A DNA stretch of 12,245 nt from a bacterium (GCA_002919115.1 PKER01000252.1:1-12245), one strand, 5' to 3'. Shown: positions 1 to 7,951, counted from the stretch's first letter. The notes: a model not told the origin generated them from the sequence alone. Made by a program: numbers and translations.

Positions 1-488
1 GGGCCGGCGAGGCCGAGCTCGCCGAGGCCTTCCGCAGGCGCGCGCTCGGCGCCGCGGTCGCCGCCGGCGCTGTCGCGCTCGGCGGGCTCGCGGTGGTCAA
101 CTCCGACGCGCCCGACCTCTTCGACGGGCTCACCTCGGGCCTCGGCCTGCTCGCGGTGATCGCCTCCGCGCTCGCCGGGCTCGTCACGATCTGGCTGATC
201 GCCGGCGGCCGTTTCGAGCCCGCGCGCTACACGTCGGCGGTCGCGGTCGGCGCGATCGTCGCGGGCTGGGCGCTCGCGCAGCGCCCGTACGTCCTGCCGG
301 GCGAGCTCACCCTGCACGACGCGGCGGCGGGCCAGCCGACGCTGATCTTCACGCTGGTCGGCGTGGTCTTCGCGCTCGCGATCATCGTGCCGTCGCTGGT
401 GGTCCTCTTCCGGCTCAAGCTCGAGGGCAGGATCGGCCACCAGCCGGGCCCGATCGCCGGCACGGCGGGCGAGGAGGGAGGCCGATGA
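1..488 (+). CDS. cydB: Cytochrome bd ubiquinol oxidase subunit II, C-terminal part (5' end outside window)
   Basis: CydB is the membrane subunit that pairs with CydA in the cytochrome bd quinol:O2 oxidoreductase of the cytoplasmic membrane. The reading frame is open from base 3 with no stop and no obvious start, so about 161 C-terminal residues are visible and the N-terminal half or more lies upstream. Four hydrophobic segments can be seen, at roughly visible residues 15-32, 46-67, 80-97 and 113-135. The loop WALAQRPYVLPG, followed by LTLHDAAAGQPTL and then a helix ending PSLVVLFRL, is the usual end of CydB in actinobacteria. After that comes a short soluble Gly/Glu-rich tail. A GTG at 93 could be taken as a start, but it lies inside a conserved membrane region. 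The stop overlaps the next start by 4 bp (ATGA). I recognise the family from the C-terminal pattern only; cydA would be expected just upstream. Confidence 0.85.
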   Translation, partial: AGEAELAEAFRRRALGAAVAAGAVALGGLAVVNSDAPDLFDGLTSGLGLLAVIASALAGLVTIWLIAGGRFEPARYTSAVAVGAIVAGWALAQRPYVLPGELTLHDAAAGQPTLIFTLVGVVFALAIIVPSLVVLFRLKLEGRIGHQPGPIAGTAGEEGGR

Positions 489-682
489 GCCGCCGCCTCC
501 CCCGCGTCGCCGCCGCCGCGTTCATCGTCGGCCTGCTGCTGCTCCTGGTCGTCGACGCGCCGGTCGCGCGGATCGTGGGCGTGCCGCTCATCTTCGGCGG
601 GATCGCGCTCGGCGTGGCGGCGATCGCCACCCCCGAGTTCCTCGCGGGGGACCGCGGCGAGCGCGAGGGCGGCCAGGACTAG
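485..682 (+). CDS. Small two-helix membrane protein coupled to cydB
   Basis: This 65-residue protein has no function I can assign. It has a basic N-terminus (MSRRLPR), a hydrophobic helix at about residues 8-26, a short linker containing DAPVARI, a second helix at about 29-48 (a Gly-rich GVPLIFGGIALGV stretch), then PEF and a charged tail ending GEREGGQD. By the positive-inside rule both ends are probably cytoplasmic. The ATG overlaps the cydB stop (ATGA) and is preceded by a strong purine-rich ribosome binding site (GGAGGGAGG, ending 3 nt before the ATG), so translation is coupled to cydB. By position it recalls CydX/CydH-type accessory subunits of bd oxidases, but those have a single helix and are usually 30-40 residues, so homology is not claimed. 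Its TAG stop lies in the CTAG it shares with the era stop on the other strand. Confidence 0.75.
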   Translation: MSRRLPRVAAAAFIVGLLLLLVVDAPVARIVGVPLIFGGIALGVAAIATPEFLAGDRGEREGGQD

Positions 683-1623
683 TCGATCCCGAGGCGGTCG
701 AGCAGGCCCTCGTCGCGGCGCCAGCGCTCGCGGACCCGCACGCGCAGGTCGAGGAAGACGTGGGCGCCGAGCTCGCGCTCGAGCTCGCGGCGCGCCGCCG
801 TCCCGATCTCCCGGATCATGCGCCCGCCGCGGCCGATGACGATCGCCTTCTGGGACTCGGTCTCGACCCAGATCTGCGCGCGCACCTCGTAGATCCCGTC
901 GTCGCGCGGCCCCGCCTCGAGCACGGCGACCTCGACCGCGTGCGGGATCTCGTCGCGGGTGCGGATCAGGACCTGCTCGCGGATCAGCTCGGCGAGGTGG
1001 ATCTCGCTGGGGGCGTCCGTGCGCTCCTCGGGCGGGTAGAGCAAGGGGCCCTCGGGCAGCCGGCTCGCGAGCTCGGCGATCAGGGGCTCGAGGCCCGCGC
1101 CCGTCTTCGCGCTCACCGGGAAGATCTCGTCGACGCCCTCGAGCTCGGCGGCCGCGGCGAGCACCGCGGCGGTCTCCGCGCGCCCGAGCCGGTCGCACTT
1201 GTTGACGGCGCAGATCACGGGCACGCGCGGCCCGTCCTCGGACTGGGCGCCGAGCAGGGTGCGGGCGATGAACCGGTCGCCGGGCCCCACGCCCTCCTCT
1301 CCGTTGATCACGAACAGGACGACGTCCGAGTCTGCCAGCTCGCGCTCGACGCGCCGCTGCATGCGCTCGGTGAGCACGTCGCGCGGGCGCTGCACCCCGG
1401 GCAGGTCGACGAGCACGAGCTGCCAGCCCCGCTCGAGGTCGGTGGCGATCCCCCGGGCCGCGCGCCGCGTCGTCTGCGGGCGGTCCGAGATGATCGCGAC
1501 CTTCGCGCCCACGATCGCGTTGACCAGCGTCGACTTGCCGACGTTCGGCCGGCCCGCCAGGCCCACGAAGCCCGAGCGGGTGACCTGCTCGGCGGCGTCC
1601 CCCAGCAGGGCGCCCTCGGTCAC
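679..1623 (-). CDS. era: GTPase Era, 16S rRNA/30S assembly factor
   Basis: Era is a GTP-binding KH-domain protein that binds the 3' end of 16S rRNA and helps 30S maturation. All signatures are present in the 314 residues: G1 GRPNVGKS (24-31), G2 PQTTR (49-53), G3 DLPG (73-76), G4 NKCD (141-144), G5 SAK (171-173), and the KH loop GRGGRMI (264-270), followed by the typical ending with W301 and DRLG. The length is normal for the family. The start is a GTG that overlaps the ybeY stop (GTGA) and has a good ribosome binding site (GGGAGG, about 7 nt upstream). This makes it the last gene of the phoH-ybeY-era string, and pairing with the rRNA endonuclease YbeY fits a shared role in 16S 3'-end maturation. 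Downstream it meets the convergent small ORF with a 4-bp overlap and no recognisable terminator. Confidence 0.97.
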   Translation of the reverse strand: MTEGALLGDAAEQVTRSGFVGLAGRPNVGKSTLVNAIVGAKVAIISDRPQTTRRAARGIATDLERGWQLVLVDLPGVQRPRDVLTERMQRRVERELADSDVVLFVINGEEGVGPGDRFIARTLLGAQSEDGPRVPVICAVNKCDRLGRAETAAVLAAAAELEGVDEIFPVSAKTGAGLEPLIAELASRLPEGPLLYPPEERTDAPSEIHLAELIREQVLIRTRDEIPHAVEVAVLEAGPRDDGIYEVRAQIWVETESQKAIVIGRGGRMIREIGTAARRELERELGAHVFLDLRVRVRERWRRDEGLLDRLGID

Positions 1624-2005
1624 GCCTCGCCCTCCCTACGTTCGCCTCGCAAGCTCTCCATCACCCGTTCCTGTAGCGCCAGCATCTCACCATCGTCAAC
1701 CTCGTGGTCGTAGCCGCAGAGGTGGAGGACGCCGTGCACGGTCGCCTCGACCACGTCCGCGGTGTGCTCGGGGCAGATGACGACGTCGCCGAGCTCGCGC
1801 GGGCCCGGGACCTCCCCCGCCCCGTCGATCGGGAACGACAGCACGTCGGTCGGCTTGTCGCGGCCGCGATGCTCCCGGTTGAGCTCGCGGATGCGCTCCT
1901 CGTCGACGAGCTCCACCGAGAGGTGCCCGTCGCGCACGCCCGCCGCCTCGAGCGCGGCGAGCACCGCGTCGCGCAGCTCCGCGGGGACGTCCTCAAGCTC
2001 GACGC

Positions 2006-2009
<4 letters not shown>
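1620..2009 (-). CDS. ybeY: Endoribonuclease YbeY, compact form
   Basis: YbeY is a zinc-dependent single-strand endoribonuclease needed for 16S rRNA 3'-end processing and ribosome quality control. The metal-binding motif HGVLHLCGYDH is complete at residues 92-102 (H92, H96, H102), as are KPTDVLSFP (52-60) and LGDVVICPE (73-81). The protein is short at 129 residues. Only eight residues separate the PE of ICPE from the TVHG that begins the zinc motif, where most homologues carry a longer helix (the region around GHS..EL). The missing stretch is therefore internal and the catalytic residues are kept. The start is a TTG overlapping the phoH stop (TTGA), supported by GAGGG three nt upstream and by conserved N-terminal sequence; there is no nearby ATG or GTG. 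The stop overlaps the era start (GTGA). Confidence 0.95.
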
Positions 2010-3001
<992 letters not shown>

Positions 3002-3002
3002 G

Positions 3003-3440
3003 CTACGCCCCGAGCCGCGCCCGCACCGCCTCGCTCACCCGCTTGCCGTCGGCGCGGCCGTCGACCTTGCCCATCGCGATTCCCATGACCTTGCCCATGT
3101 CCTGCATGGACTGCGCGCCCGTCTGGGCGATCGCCTCGTCGACGATCGCGGCGAGCTCCTCGTCGGAGAGCTCGGCGGGCAGGTACGCCGAGATCAGCTC
3201 GGCCTCGGCCTCCTCGCGCGCCGCGCGCTCGTCGTCGCCGCCGTTCCGGTAGGCCTCCGCGGCCTCCAGGCGGCGCTTGCGCTCACGCCGCAGCACGGCG
3301 ACCTCGTCGTCGCCGCCCTCCTTGGCTGCCTTCTGCAGGGCGTCCGCGATCATGCGCAGCGCGCCGACGCGCTCGCGCTCGCCGGCCTTCATCGCCTCGC
3401 GGGTATCGGCCTGGACTTTCTCGAGAAGCGAGTCGGTCAT
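3003..3440 (-). CDS. yqeY: GatB/YqeY-domain protein
   Basis: This is a stand-alone YqeY protein, a helical domain related to the C-terminal (tRNA-tail) domain of the GatB amidotransferase subunit. Its cellular role is not established; tRNA binding is suggested by the fold. The 145-residue length is normal. Typical features are the N-terminal DTREAMKAGERERVGALRM segment, a long charged helix (about 40-80) and the signature region DMGKVMGIAMGKVDGRADGKRVSEAVR near 114-140. The start is ATG, 13 nt after the murI stop, with no clear ribosome binding site, so re-initiation after murI is likely. phoH begins 1 nt after its stop. Confidence 0.93.
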   Translation of the reverse strand: MTDSLLEKVQADTREAMKAGERERVGALRMIADALQKAAKEGGDDEVAVLRRERKRRLEAAEAYRNGGDDERAAREEAEAELISAYLPAELSDEELAAIVDEAIAQTGAQSMQDMGKVMGIAMGKVDGRADGKRVSEAVRARLGA

Positions 3441-3453
3441 CTCGTAGCGAAGG

Positions 3454-4281
3454 TTACGCGCCGTCGAGCTCGACCTTCTCGACGTCCCCCAGCGGCAGCT
3501 GCAGGAAACGCGTCCCGAGCTCGCGGAAGGACTCGGGGTCGCCCGTGCAGACGAAGCGGTAGGTCCCCTCCCCGCGGTTCGCCGTGGCCAGGCCGCGGGC
3601 GTTCAGGATCCGCTCGATCCGGGCCGCGACCGCGTGGCCCGCGGTCACGAGGCGCACGTCCCGCCCCAGGATCCGCTGCAGCATCGGCCGCACCAGCGGG
3701 TAGTGCGTGCAGCCCAGGATCACCGTGTCGACGCGCGCGCGGCGCAGCGGCTCGCAGTAGGCCCGCACCTGCTCGACGACGGCCTCGGAGAACGGGAAGC
3801 CGCGCTGGATCACGGCCGCGAGCGCGGGCGCCGCCACGGCGGTCACGGTGAGGTCGCGGTGCTGGCGAGCGAGCGCCCGCACGTACGAGCCGCCTTCGAT
3901 CGTCGCCGGGGTGGCCAGCACGCCCACGCGCCCGTTCTCGGTGATCGCGGCGGCGATCTCGGCCTCGGGCTCGATCACGGCGACCACCTCCACGCCGCGC
4001 TCGGCGGCGAGCTCGCGGACGGCGTCCAGCCCGGCCGTGGCCGCCGAGTTGCACGCGATCACGATCAGCTTGGCGCCGCGGTCCAGCAGGAACCTGGCGT
4101 TGCGGACGGAGCACTCGCGCAGATCGTCGGCCGAACGCGCCCCGTACGGGAAACGCGCGTCATCACCCAGATACACGAAGTCCTCCTCCGGCAGGGCGAC
4201 GAGGCACTCGTGCAGGACGGTGAGGCCGCCGACGCCGGAATCGAACATCCCGATCGGCTGCTCGCGGGCGGGAGGGCTCAC
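3454..4281 (-). CDS. murI: Glutamate racemase
   Basis: MurI interconverts L- and D-glutamate in the cytoplasm with two cysteines (no cofactor), supplying D-Glu for the peptidoglycan stem peptide (MurD step). In 275 residues the signatures are GMFDSGVGG (11-19), GDDARFPYG (39-47), the first catalytic cysteine C77 in ACNSAAT, and the second, C191, in LGCTHYPL. The common forms are GDTARFPYG and CNTAS, so the Thr-to-Asp and Ser-Ala-Ala-Thr variants are mild departures that leave both cysteines intact. The start is GTG, 22 nt after the preceding gene's stop. No good ribosome binding site is seen, only GGGA touching the start. M12 is too deep to be the start because G11 belongs to the conserved motif. 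Its position leading the yqeY-phoH-ybeY-era string suggests it is expressed with them. Confidence 0.97.
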   Translation of the reverse strand: MSPPAREQPIGMFDSGVGGLTVLHECLVALPEEDFVYLGDDARFPYGARSADDLRECSVRNARFLLDRGAKLIVIACNSAATAGLDAVRELAAERGVEVVAVIEPEAEIAAAITENGRVGVLATPATIEGGSYVRALARQHRDLTVTAVAAPALAAVIQRGFPFSEAVVEQVRAYCEPLRRARVDTVILGCTHYPLVRPMLQRILGRDVRLVTAGHAVAARIERILNARGLATANRGEGTYRFVCTGDPESFRELGTRFLQLPLGDVEKVELDGA

Positions 4282-4303
4282 TCCCGCGAAGGCTATCCGC
4301 TGC

Positions 4304-4771
4304 CTAGAGGAACGGCTTGGCGGTCATCACGTAGATCGTGAGGATCACCGCGAGCCCCGCGATGGGGCCCATCACGTTCAGGCGGCCGGCGACCGCCTGC
4401 GCCTCGTCCTCGCGCCCCGCCTCGACGGCCTGGACGTAGCGGCGCGTGTTCGGGATGAAGAACCCGTGCACGACGCCGAACAGCAGGATGATCGCGGCGA
4501 AGCCCCACGAGACGAAGAAGTCGCCGAAGTCCCAGCGGTCTGAGGTCAGGTACAGCCCCGTGACCAGGATCAGCAACATCCCGAGGGTCCCGGCGGTGCG
4601 GTCCCAGGTCAGCACGCCGCGCCCGACGGTCGCCAGCGCCGCTGGGTTGGTGCGCGCCGCCACCGAGAAGAACACCGGGTAGGCGAAGGTCGGGCCGAAG
4701 GCGAGCACGACGGCCGCGATGTGGAAGAAGACGACGACGTCGTAGAACTGGACGGCTGCGGGGAGGATCAT
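4304..4771 (-). CDS. Integral membrane protein, DUF2269-like
   Basis: This 155-residue membrane protein has four predicted helices, at about residues 10-38, 61-76, 86-106 and 134-151. Recognisable details are HIAAVVLAFGPTF in helix 1, GLYLT ending helix 2 and a histidine (H102) near the end of helix 3. The pattern of a helical hairpin with conserved His and a WDFGDFF-type loop resembles the DUF2269 family of unknown function, whose members some authors compare with small haem-binding membrane proteins; that comparison is an inference. It starts with ATG and has no ribosome binding site. Instead a -10-like TAGGGT lies six nt upstream, which suggests a leaderless mRNA. It is followed by murI after 22 nt and may be the first gene of the murI-yqeY-phoH-ybeY-era unit. 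Confidence 0.8.
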   Translation of the reverse strand: MILPAAVQFYDVVVFFHIAAVVLAFGPTFAYPVFFSVAARTNPAALATVGRGVLTWDRTAGTLGMLLILVTGLYLTSDRWDFGDFFVSWGFAAIILLFGVVHGFFIPNTRRYVQAVEAGREDEAQAVAGRLNVMGPIAGLAVILTIYVMTAKPFL

Positions 4772-4777
4772 GCGCGC

Positions 4778-4783
4778 ACCCTA
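4778..4783 (-). promoter_or_regulatory. Candidate -10 element (TAGGGT) for the DUF2269-like gene
   Basis: TAGGGT, read on the minus strand, fits the actinobacterial TANNNT -10 pattern and ends six nt before the ATG. The transcript would then begin at or next to the start codon, consistent with the absence of a Shine-Dalgarno sequence. No -35 box is evident. An 8-bp palindrome CCGCGCGG lies just upstream (4786-4793). Confidence 0.5.
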
Positions 4784-4900
4784 CCCCGCGCGGCGGCGCG
4801 AACGAAAGGCCCTGCGCGCGGTCGCGCCTTCTCGTCCCAGGCGCAAGCGACATCGATCACGAGGCGTCGGACCGGCGGGATCGGCTCTCGCCCGCGAGGC

Positions 4901-5719
4901 CTAGGGGCGCGCGAGGAGCAGCGCGGCCCAGTCGCCCTCGGTGCGGGCGTCGCGCGGCGCGAAGCCGGCGTCGGCGAAGGCGCGCTCGACGTCCGCCCGC
5001 TCGCGCGCGAGCAGGCCCGAGCACACCACGACCCCGGTCTCCTCGGGGAGCCGCGGGGCGAGCTCACGGAGCAGCGGTGCGGTCAGGTTCGCGACCGCCA
5101 CGGGCGCCGCCGGGGGCGGCTCGGCGCGCAGGTCGAGGAGGCGCACCTCGACGTCGGCGCCGTTGGCGGCGGCGTTCTCGCGCGCCGCGGCGACCGACGG
5201 CTCGGCGTTGTCCACGCCCAGCACGGGGCGCCAGCCCAGCTTCGCGGCGACGATCGCGAGCACGCCCGAGCCCGTGCCGAGGTCGACGAGCGGGCCGTGG
5301 GCGCGGCCCTCGTCGGCGAGCTCCAGCAGCAGCTCGATGCACAGCCGCGTCGTCGGGTGGGCGCCCGTGCCGAACGCCTGGCCGGGGTCCAGCACGACCT
5401 CGAGCTCGGCGGGCGGCGCATCGTCGCGCCACGAGGGGCGCACGACCACGCGGCCCGCGACCAGGGCCGGCCGGTGGAACTCGCGCCAGCGGTCGGCCCA
5501 GTCGTCAGGCACCGGCTCGGCGCGCACCTCGACGATGGCGTCGCCGAAGCCGGCCTCGACCGAGCCGAGGTCGGGCAGCTCCCCCTCCCCGCCGTAGATC
5601 GCGTACTCGACCCAGCCCGGGCCGGCCTGCTCCTCCACGCCGCCGGGGGCGACCTGGAGGAGCTCGGCGAGCACGGCCTCGGCCTGCTCGGCCGCGCAGC
5701 GGACGGCGAGGCGGATCAC
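4901..5719 (-). CDS. prmA: Ribosomal protein L11 methyltransferase
   Basis: PrmA uses S-adenosylmethionine to trimethylate ribosomal protein L11. From a GTG start at 5719 the protein has 272 residues: an N-terminal substrate-recognition domain (about 1-70), then the Rossmann methyltransferase. Key motifs are LDPGQAFGTGAHPTT (110-124), the SAM motif LVDLGTGSGVLAI (144-156), the acidic ribose-binding position in GVDN (168-171) and VANLTAPLL (208-216), where family members usually have an N-[IL]-x-x-x-[PL] block. The frame stays open upstream into dnaJ, but the GTG at the dnaJ stop (GTGA overlap) places the N-terminus where family alignments begin. GAGG lies four nt upstream of it. It follows hrcA-dnaJ, a familiar order (in many genomes rsmE comes next, but not here). 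A 129-nt gap follows. Confidence 0.93.
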   Translation of the reverse strand: MIRLAVRCAAEQAEAVLAELLQVAPGGVEEQAGPGWVEYAIYGGEGELPDLGSVEAGFGDAIVEVRAEPVPDDWADRWREFHRPALVAGRVVVRPSWRDDAPPAELEVVLDPGQAFGTGAHPTTRLCIELLLELADEGRAHGPLVDLGTGSGVLAIVAAKLGWRPVLGVDNAEPSVAAARENAAANGADVEVRLLDLRAEPPPAAPVAVANLTAPLLRELAPRLPEETGVVVCSGLLARERADVERAFADAGFAPRDARTEGDWAALLLARP

Positions 5720-6792
5720 GGCGCCTCGAGCGTCGCTTCCAGGCGCTCGGCGAGTTCGCGCTGCTCGCGGCTCAGGTTCGAGGGCACGACGATCTCGACC
5801 TCCACGATCTGGTCGCCCCGGCGGCGGCCGTTCAGGCCCGGCAGGCCGAGGCCGCGGAGCACCAGGCGCTCGCCCGGCTGCGCGCCCGCGGGGATCTCGA
5901 CCTCCCGCTCGCCCTCCAGCGTGGGCACGGTCACCTTGCCGCCGAGCATCGCCCGCGTGGGCGTGATCCGCACGCGCGAGAGCAGGTGCTCGCCGTGGCG
6001 CTCGAAGCGCTCGTCGGGGACCACCTCGACCTCGACGTAGAGGTCGCCGGCGGCCGCACCGGGATCCCCGGCGTGGCCCGCGCCCCGGATCCGGATGCGC
6101 TGGCCGGACTCGATCCCGGCGGGGATCTCCACGTCCCAGGTTCGCGTGCGCGCCACCCGTCCCTGGCCGCCGCAGACGCCGCACGGCTGCTCGGGGGTCC
6201 GCCCCTCCCCGCCGCAGGTGGGGCACGCGCCGGTGCGCACCATCTGCCCGAACGCCGTGCGGGTCGCCTGCCGGACCACGCCCTGGCCGCCGCAGGTCTC
6301 GCAGGTGCGAATCGGGGTGCCGGGCTCGGCGCCGTTGCCGCGGCAGTGGTCGCAGACCACGACGGCCTCGAACGAGACCTCGCGGCTGGTGCCGGTCAGC
6401 ACCTCGTCGAGGCCGATCTGGACGCGCGTGCCGACGTCCGCGCCCGGGGACGGCCCGGAGCGCCCGCCGAAGCCGAAGATGTCGCCGAACGGGGAGTCGC
6501 TGCCGAAGAAGGCGTTGAAGATGTCCTCGACGCTGCCGAAGGACTGCGCGCGCGGCGACCAGCCGCCCGAGCGCAGCCCGTCGTGGCCGTAGCGGTCGTA
6601 GGTGGCGCGGCGCTCGGGGTCGGAGAGCACCTCGTAGGCCTCGGCGGCCTCCTTGAACTTCTCCTCGGCGTTGGGGTCGTCCTTGTTGACGTCCGGGTGC
6701 AGCTCGCGGGCGAGGCGGCGGAAGGCGCGCTTGATCTCCGCGTCACTCGCGCCCCGGTCGACGCCGAGCACCTCGTAGTAGTCGCGCGGCAT
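5716..6792 (-). CDS. dnaJ: Chaperone DnaJ (type I Hsp40; DnaJ2-like by context)
   Basis: DnaJ stimulates DnaK ATP hydrolysis and delivers unfolded clients. All type I domains are present in the 358 residues: J-domain with HPD at 32-34, a G/F-rich linker (about 72-118) and four CxxCxGxG zinc-binding repeats starting at C147, C164, C190 and C204. Two beta-sandwich client-binding domains follow to about residue 338, and then the C-terminal tail. ATG is the start, two nt after the hrcA stop, with no obvious ribosome binding site, so coupled translation is likely. The grpE and dnaK genes are not adjacent. The pairing with hrcA alone matches the second dnaJ (dnaJ2) of actinobacteria, so a dnaK-grpE-dnaJ1 locus probably exists elsewhere (inference). 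Its stop overlaps the prmA start by 4 bp. Confidence 0.97.
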   Translation of the reverse strand: MPRDYYEVLGVDRGASDAEIKRAFRRLARELHPDVNKDDPNAEEKFKEAAEAYEVLSDPERRATYDRYGHDGLRSGGWSPRAQSFGSVEDIFNAFFGSDSPFGDIFGFGGRSGPSPGADVGTRVQIGLDEVLTGTSREVSFEAVVVCDHCRGNGAEPGTPIRTCETCGGQGVVRQATRTAFGQMVRTGACPTCGGEGRTPEQPCGVCGGQGRVARTRTWDVEIPAGIESGQRIRIRGAGHAGDPGAAAGDLYVEVEVVPDERFERHGEHLLSRVRITPTRAMLGGKVTVPTLEGEREVEIPAGAQPGERLVLRGLGLPGLNGRRRGDQIVEVEIVVPSNLSREQRELAERLEATLEAP

Positions 6793-6794
6793 GC

Positions 6795-7826
6795 TCAGCG
6801 CGGCTCGTAGACCGATTCGAAGAAGCGCGACAGCTCACCGGCGGCCTGGCGCACCGACGCGATCGCGGTCGCGTAGTCCATGCGCAGGGGGCCGACCACG
6901 CCCACCGTGCCGAGGTTGCGGTAGCCGAGGCCGTAGTTGGCGCCGACCACGCTGACCGACCGCAGCTCGGGCGCCGGGTTCTCGCTGCCGATCCAGACGA
7001 ACACCGACGACTTCTCGTCGAGCGCCGAGCGCAGTACGCTCAGCAGGTTCGCGCGCCGCTCGAGCGCCTCCATCAGCGACTCGATCTCGGGCAGGTCGGG
7101 CGCGTACTCCTCGGCGAGCAGGCGCGCGGCGCCCTCCACGTAGAGGTCCTCACCCGCGCGCTGCTCGAGGTTCGTGAACGCGGTCTTGATCCGCTCGAGG
7201 AACTCCGACTCGGTGGCCGAGAGGCTCGGGTCGGAGAGGCGGTCGGCGATCATGCGGGCGCCTAGGGACAGCCCGACGAGGCTCTCGTTCAGGTAGCTCG
7301 ACGCCCACTCGACGAGCCCGGGGTCGAGCTCCTCGTCGAAGGAGAACACGCGCTTGGCGACGGCGCCGTTCGAGGCGATCACGACGACCATCGCGACCTT
7401 GGGCTGCAGGCGCAGCACCTCGACGCGGTGGATGTGGGCGCTGCTCGGCGGCGGCGCGGTCGCCACGGCGAGCAGGTCGGTGACGCGCGACAGCGCGGCA
7501 GTCGTCTCGCGCATCGCCTCGTCGACCTCGGCGCGCATGCGCGAGAGCCCGAGCTCCCCGAAGGGCTTGGCGTCCTTGACGCCGGAGGCGAGCAGCGCGT
7601 CGGCGTAGAAGCGGTAGCCCCGGTCGGTCGGCACGCGGCCCGCCGACGTGTGCGGGTGCGTGAGGAAGCCGTCGCGCTCGAGCGCGGCCAGCTCGTTGCG
7701 GATCGTCGAGGCGCCCCAGGTCACGTCGGGCCGCTCGGCCAGCGCCTTCGAGCCGACCGGCTTCCCGCTCTGCAGGTACTCCTCGGCGACCAGCCCGAGG
7801 ATCCGTTGCTGCCGCTCGGTCAGCAT
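6795..7826 (-). CDS. hrcA: Heat-inducible transcription repressor HrcA
   Basis: HrcA represses class I heat-shock genes (typically groESL and dnaK operons) by binding the CIRCE inverted repeat, and GroEL keeps it active. From the ATG at 7826 it has 343 residues, the usual length. The winged-helix DNA-binding domain covers about 1-75, with MLTERQQRILGLVAEEYLQS, GKPVGSKAL, STIRNELAALE and GFLTHPHTSAGRVPTDRGYRFY in family order. The GAF-like and dimerisation parts follow, ending with the conserved IGSENP region and GPLRMDY near the C-terminus. The frame is open for another 56 codons upstream through a palindromic array, but the family begins at this Met and a -10-like TAGAAT sits in that upstream stretch. 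It heads the hrcA-dnaJ-prmA unit. Confidence 0.97.
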   Translation of the reverse strand: MLTERQQRILGLVAEEYLQSGKPVGSKALAERPDVTWGASTIRNELAALERDGFLTHPHTSAGRVPTDRGYRFYADALLASGVKDAKPFGELGLSRMRAEVDEAMRETTAALSRVTDLLAVATAPPPSSAHIHRVEVLRLQPKVAMVVVIASNGAVAKRVFSFDEELDPGLVEWASSYLNESLVGLSLGARMIADRLSDPSLSATESEFLERIKTAFTNLEQRAGEDLYVEGAARLLAEEYAPDLPEIESLMEALERRANLLSVLRSALDEKSSVFVWIGSENPAPELRSVSVVGANYGLGYRNLGTVGVVGPLRMDYATAIASVRQAAGELSRFFESVYEPR

Positions 7827-7833
7827 GAAGCCA

Positions 7834-7839
7834 ATTCTA
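7834..7839 (-). promoter_or_regulatory. Candidate -10 element (TAGAAT) of the hrcA promoter
   Basis: TAGAAT, read on the minus strand, matches TATAAT at five of six positions and ends seven nt before the hrcA ATG. This predicts a transcript starting at or within a base of the ATG (leaderless). There is no Shine-Dalgarno sequence before the ATG. No convincing -35 hexamer is seen at 16-18 nt; that space holds a dyad instead. Confidence 0.6.
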
Positions 7840-7861
7840 GGATCGGCCCCCGGCCGGATCC
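7840..7861 (-). promoter_or_regulatory. Inverted repeat abutting the hrcA -10, possible operator
   Basis: GGATC (7840-7844) pairs with GATCC (7857-7861), and GGCC (7845-7848) with GGCC (7852-7855), around a CCC loop with one unpaired base (7856). This gives a 9-bp dyad 22 bp long that directly adjoins the -10 hexamer and occupies the -35/spacer region. A protein bound here would block the promoter. It does not resemble CIRCE. High GC makes short dyads common, so the operator role is an inference. Confidence 0.4.
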
Positions 7862-7900
7862 CGTCGGCAGCAGCGCACCCCAACCGCAGCGCCAGCCCGA

Positions 7901-7943
7901 GTGAGGCGGATTTGTTCGATATAGCCGAATGAATCCGCCTCAC
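7901..7943. repeat. Palindromic unit 1 (43 nt)
   Basis: The arms of 12 bp are perfect (7901-7912 with 7932-7943). As plus-strand RNA the stem extends to 18 pairs, using U-G and G-U at 7913/7931 and 7914/7930 and then four Watson-Crick pairs. The loop is the seven bases 7919-7925. On the minus strand the wobble positions become mismatches, so the plus-strand form folds better. Confidence 0.9.
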
Positions 7944-7951
7944 CCGGGGAG

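Noticed and set aside
93..488. Complete small gene starting at GTG 93
   Set aside because: The frame is open to the window edge and the upstream residues continue the CydB membrane pattern, so this is an internal codon.
227..1198. Long Arg/Ala/Pro-rich open frames on both strands across era, lepA, phoH and other genes
   Set aside because: They are antisense or out-of-frame shadows expected at this GC content, and none shows a recognisable domain.
4795..4828. GGCGCGA/TCGCGCC inverted repeat in the prmA-DUF2269 gap
   Set aside because: It has a 7-bp arm with a 20-nt loop, common at this base composition, and no regulatory context was found.
4885..4896. CTCGCCCGCGAG hairpin after prmA as a terminator
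   Set aside because: The stem is four or five bp, with no T-run on either strand, and is typical random GC dyad.
5708..5718. A further copy of the GAGGCGGAT core at the dnaJ/prmA junction
   Set aside because: It is a 9-nt match within coding sequence, with no second arm nearby, and is expected by chance.
5720..6226. N-terminal extension of PrmA inside dnaJ
   Set aside because: It overlaps a well-supported DnaJ zinc-finger region in another frame, and GTG at 5719 gives the normal PrmA N-terminus.
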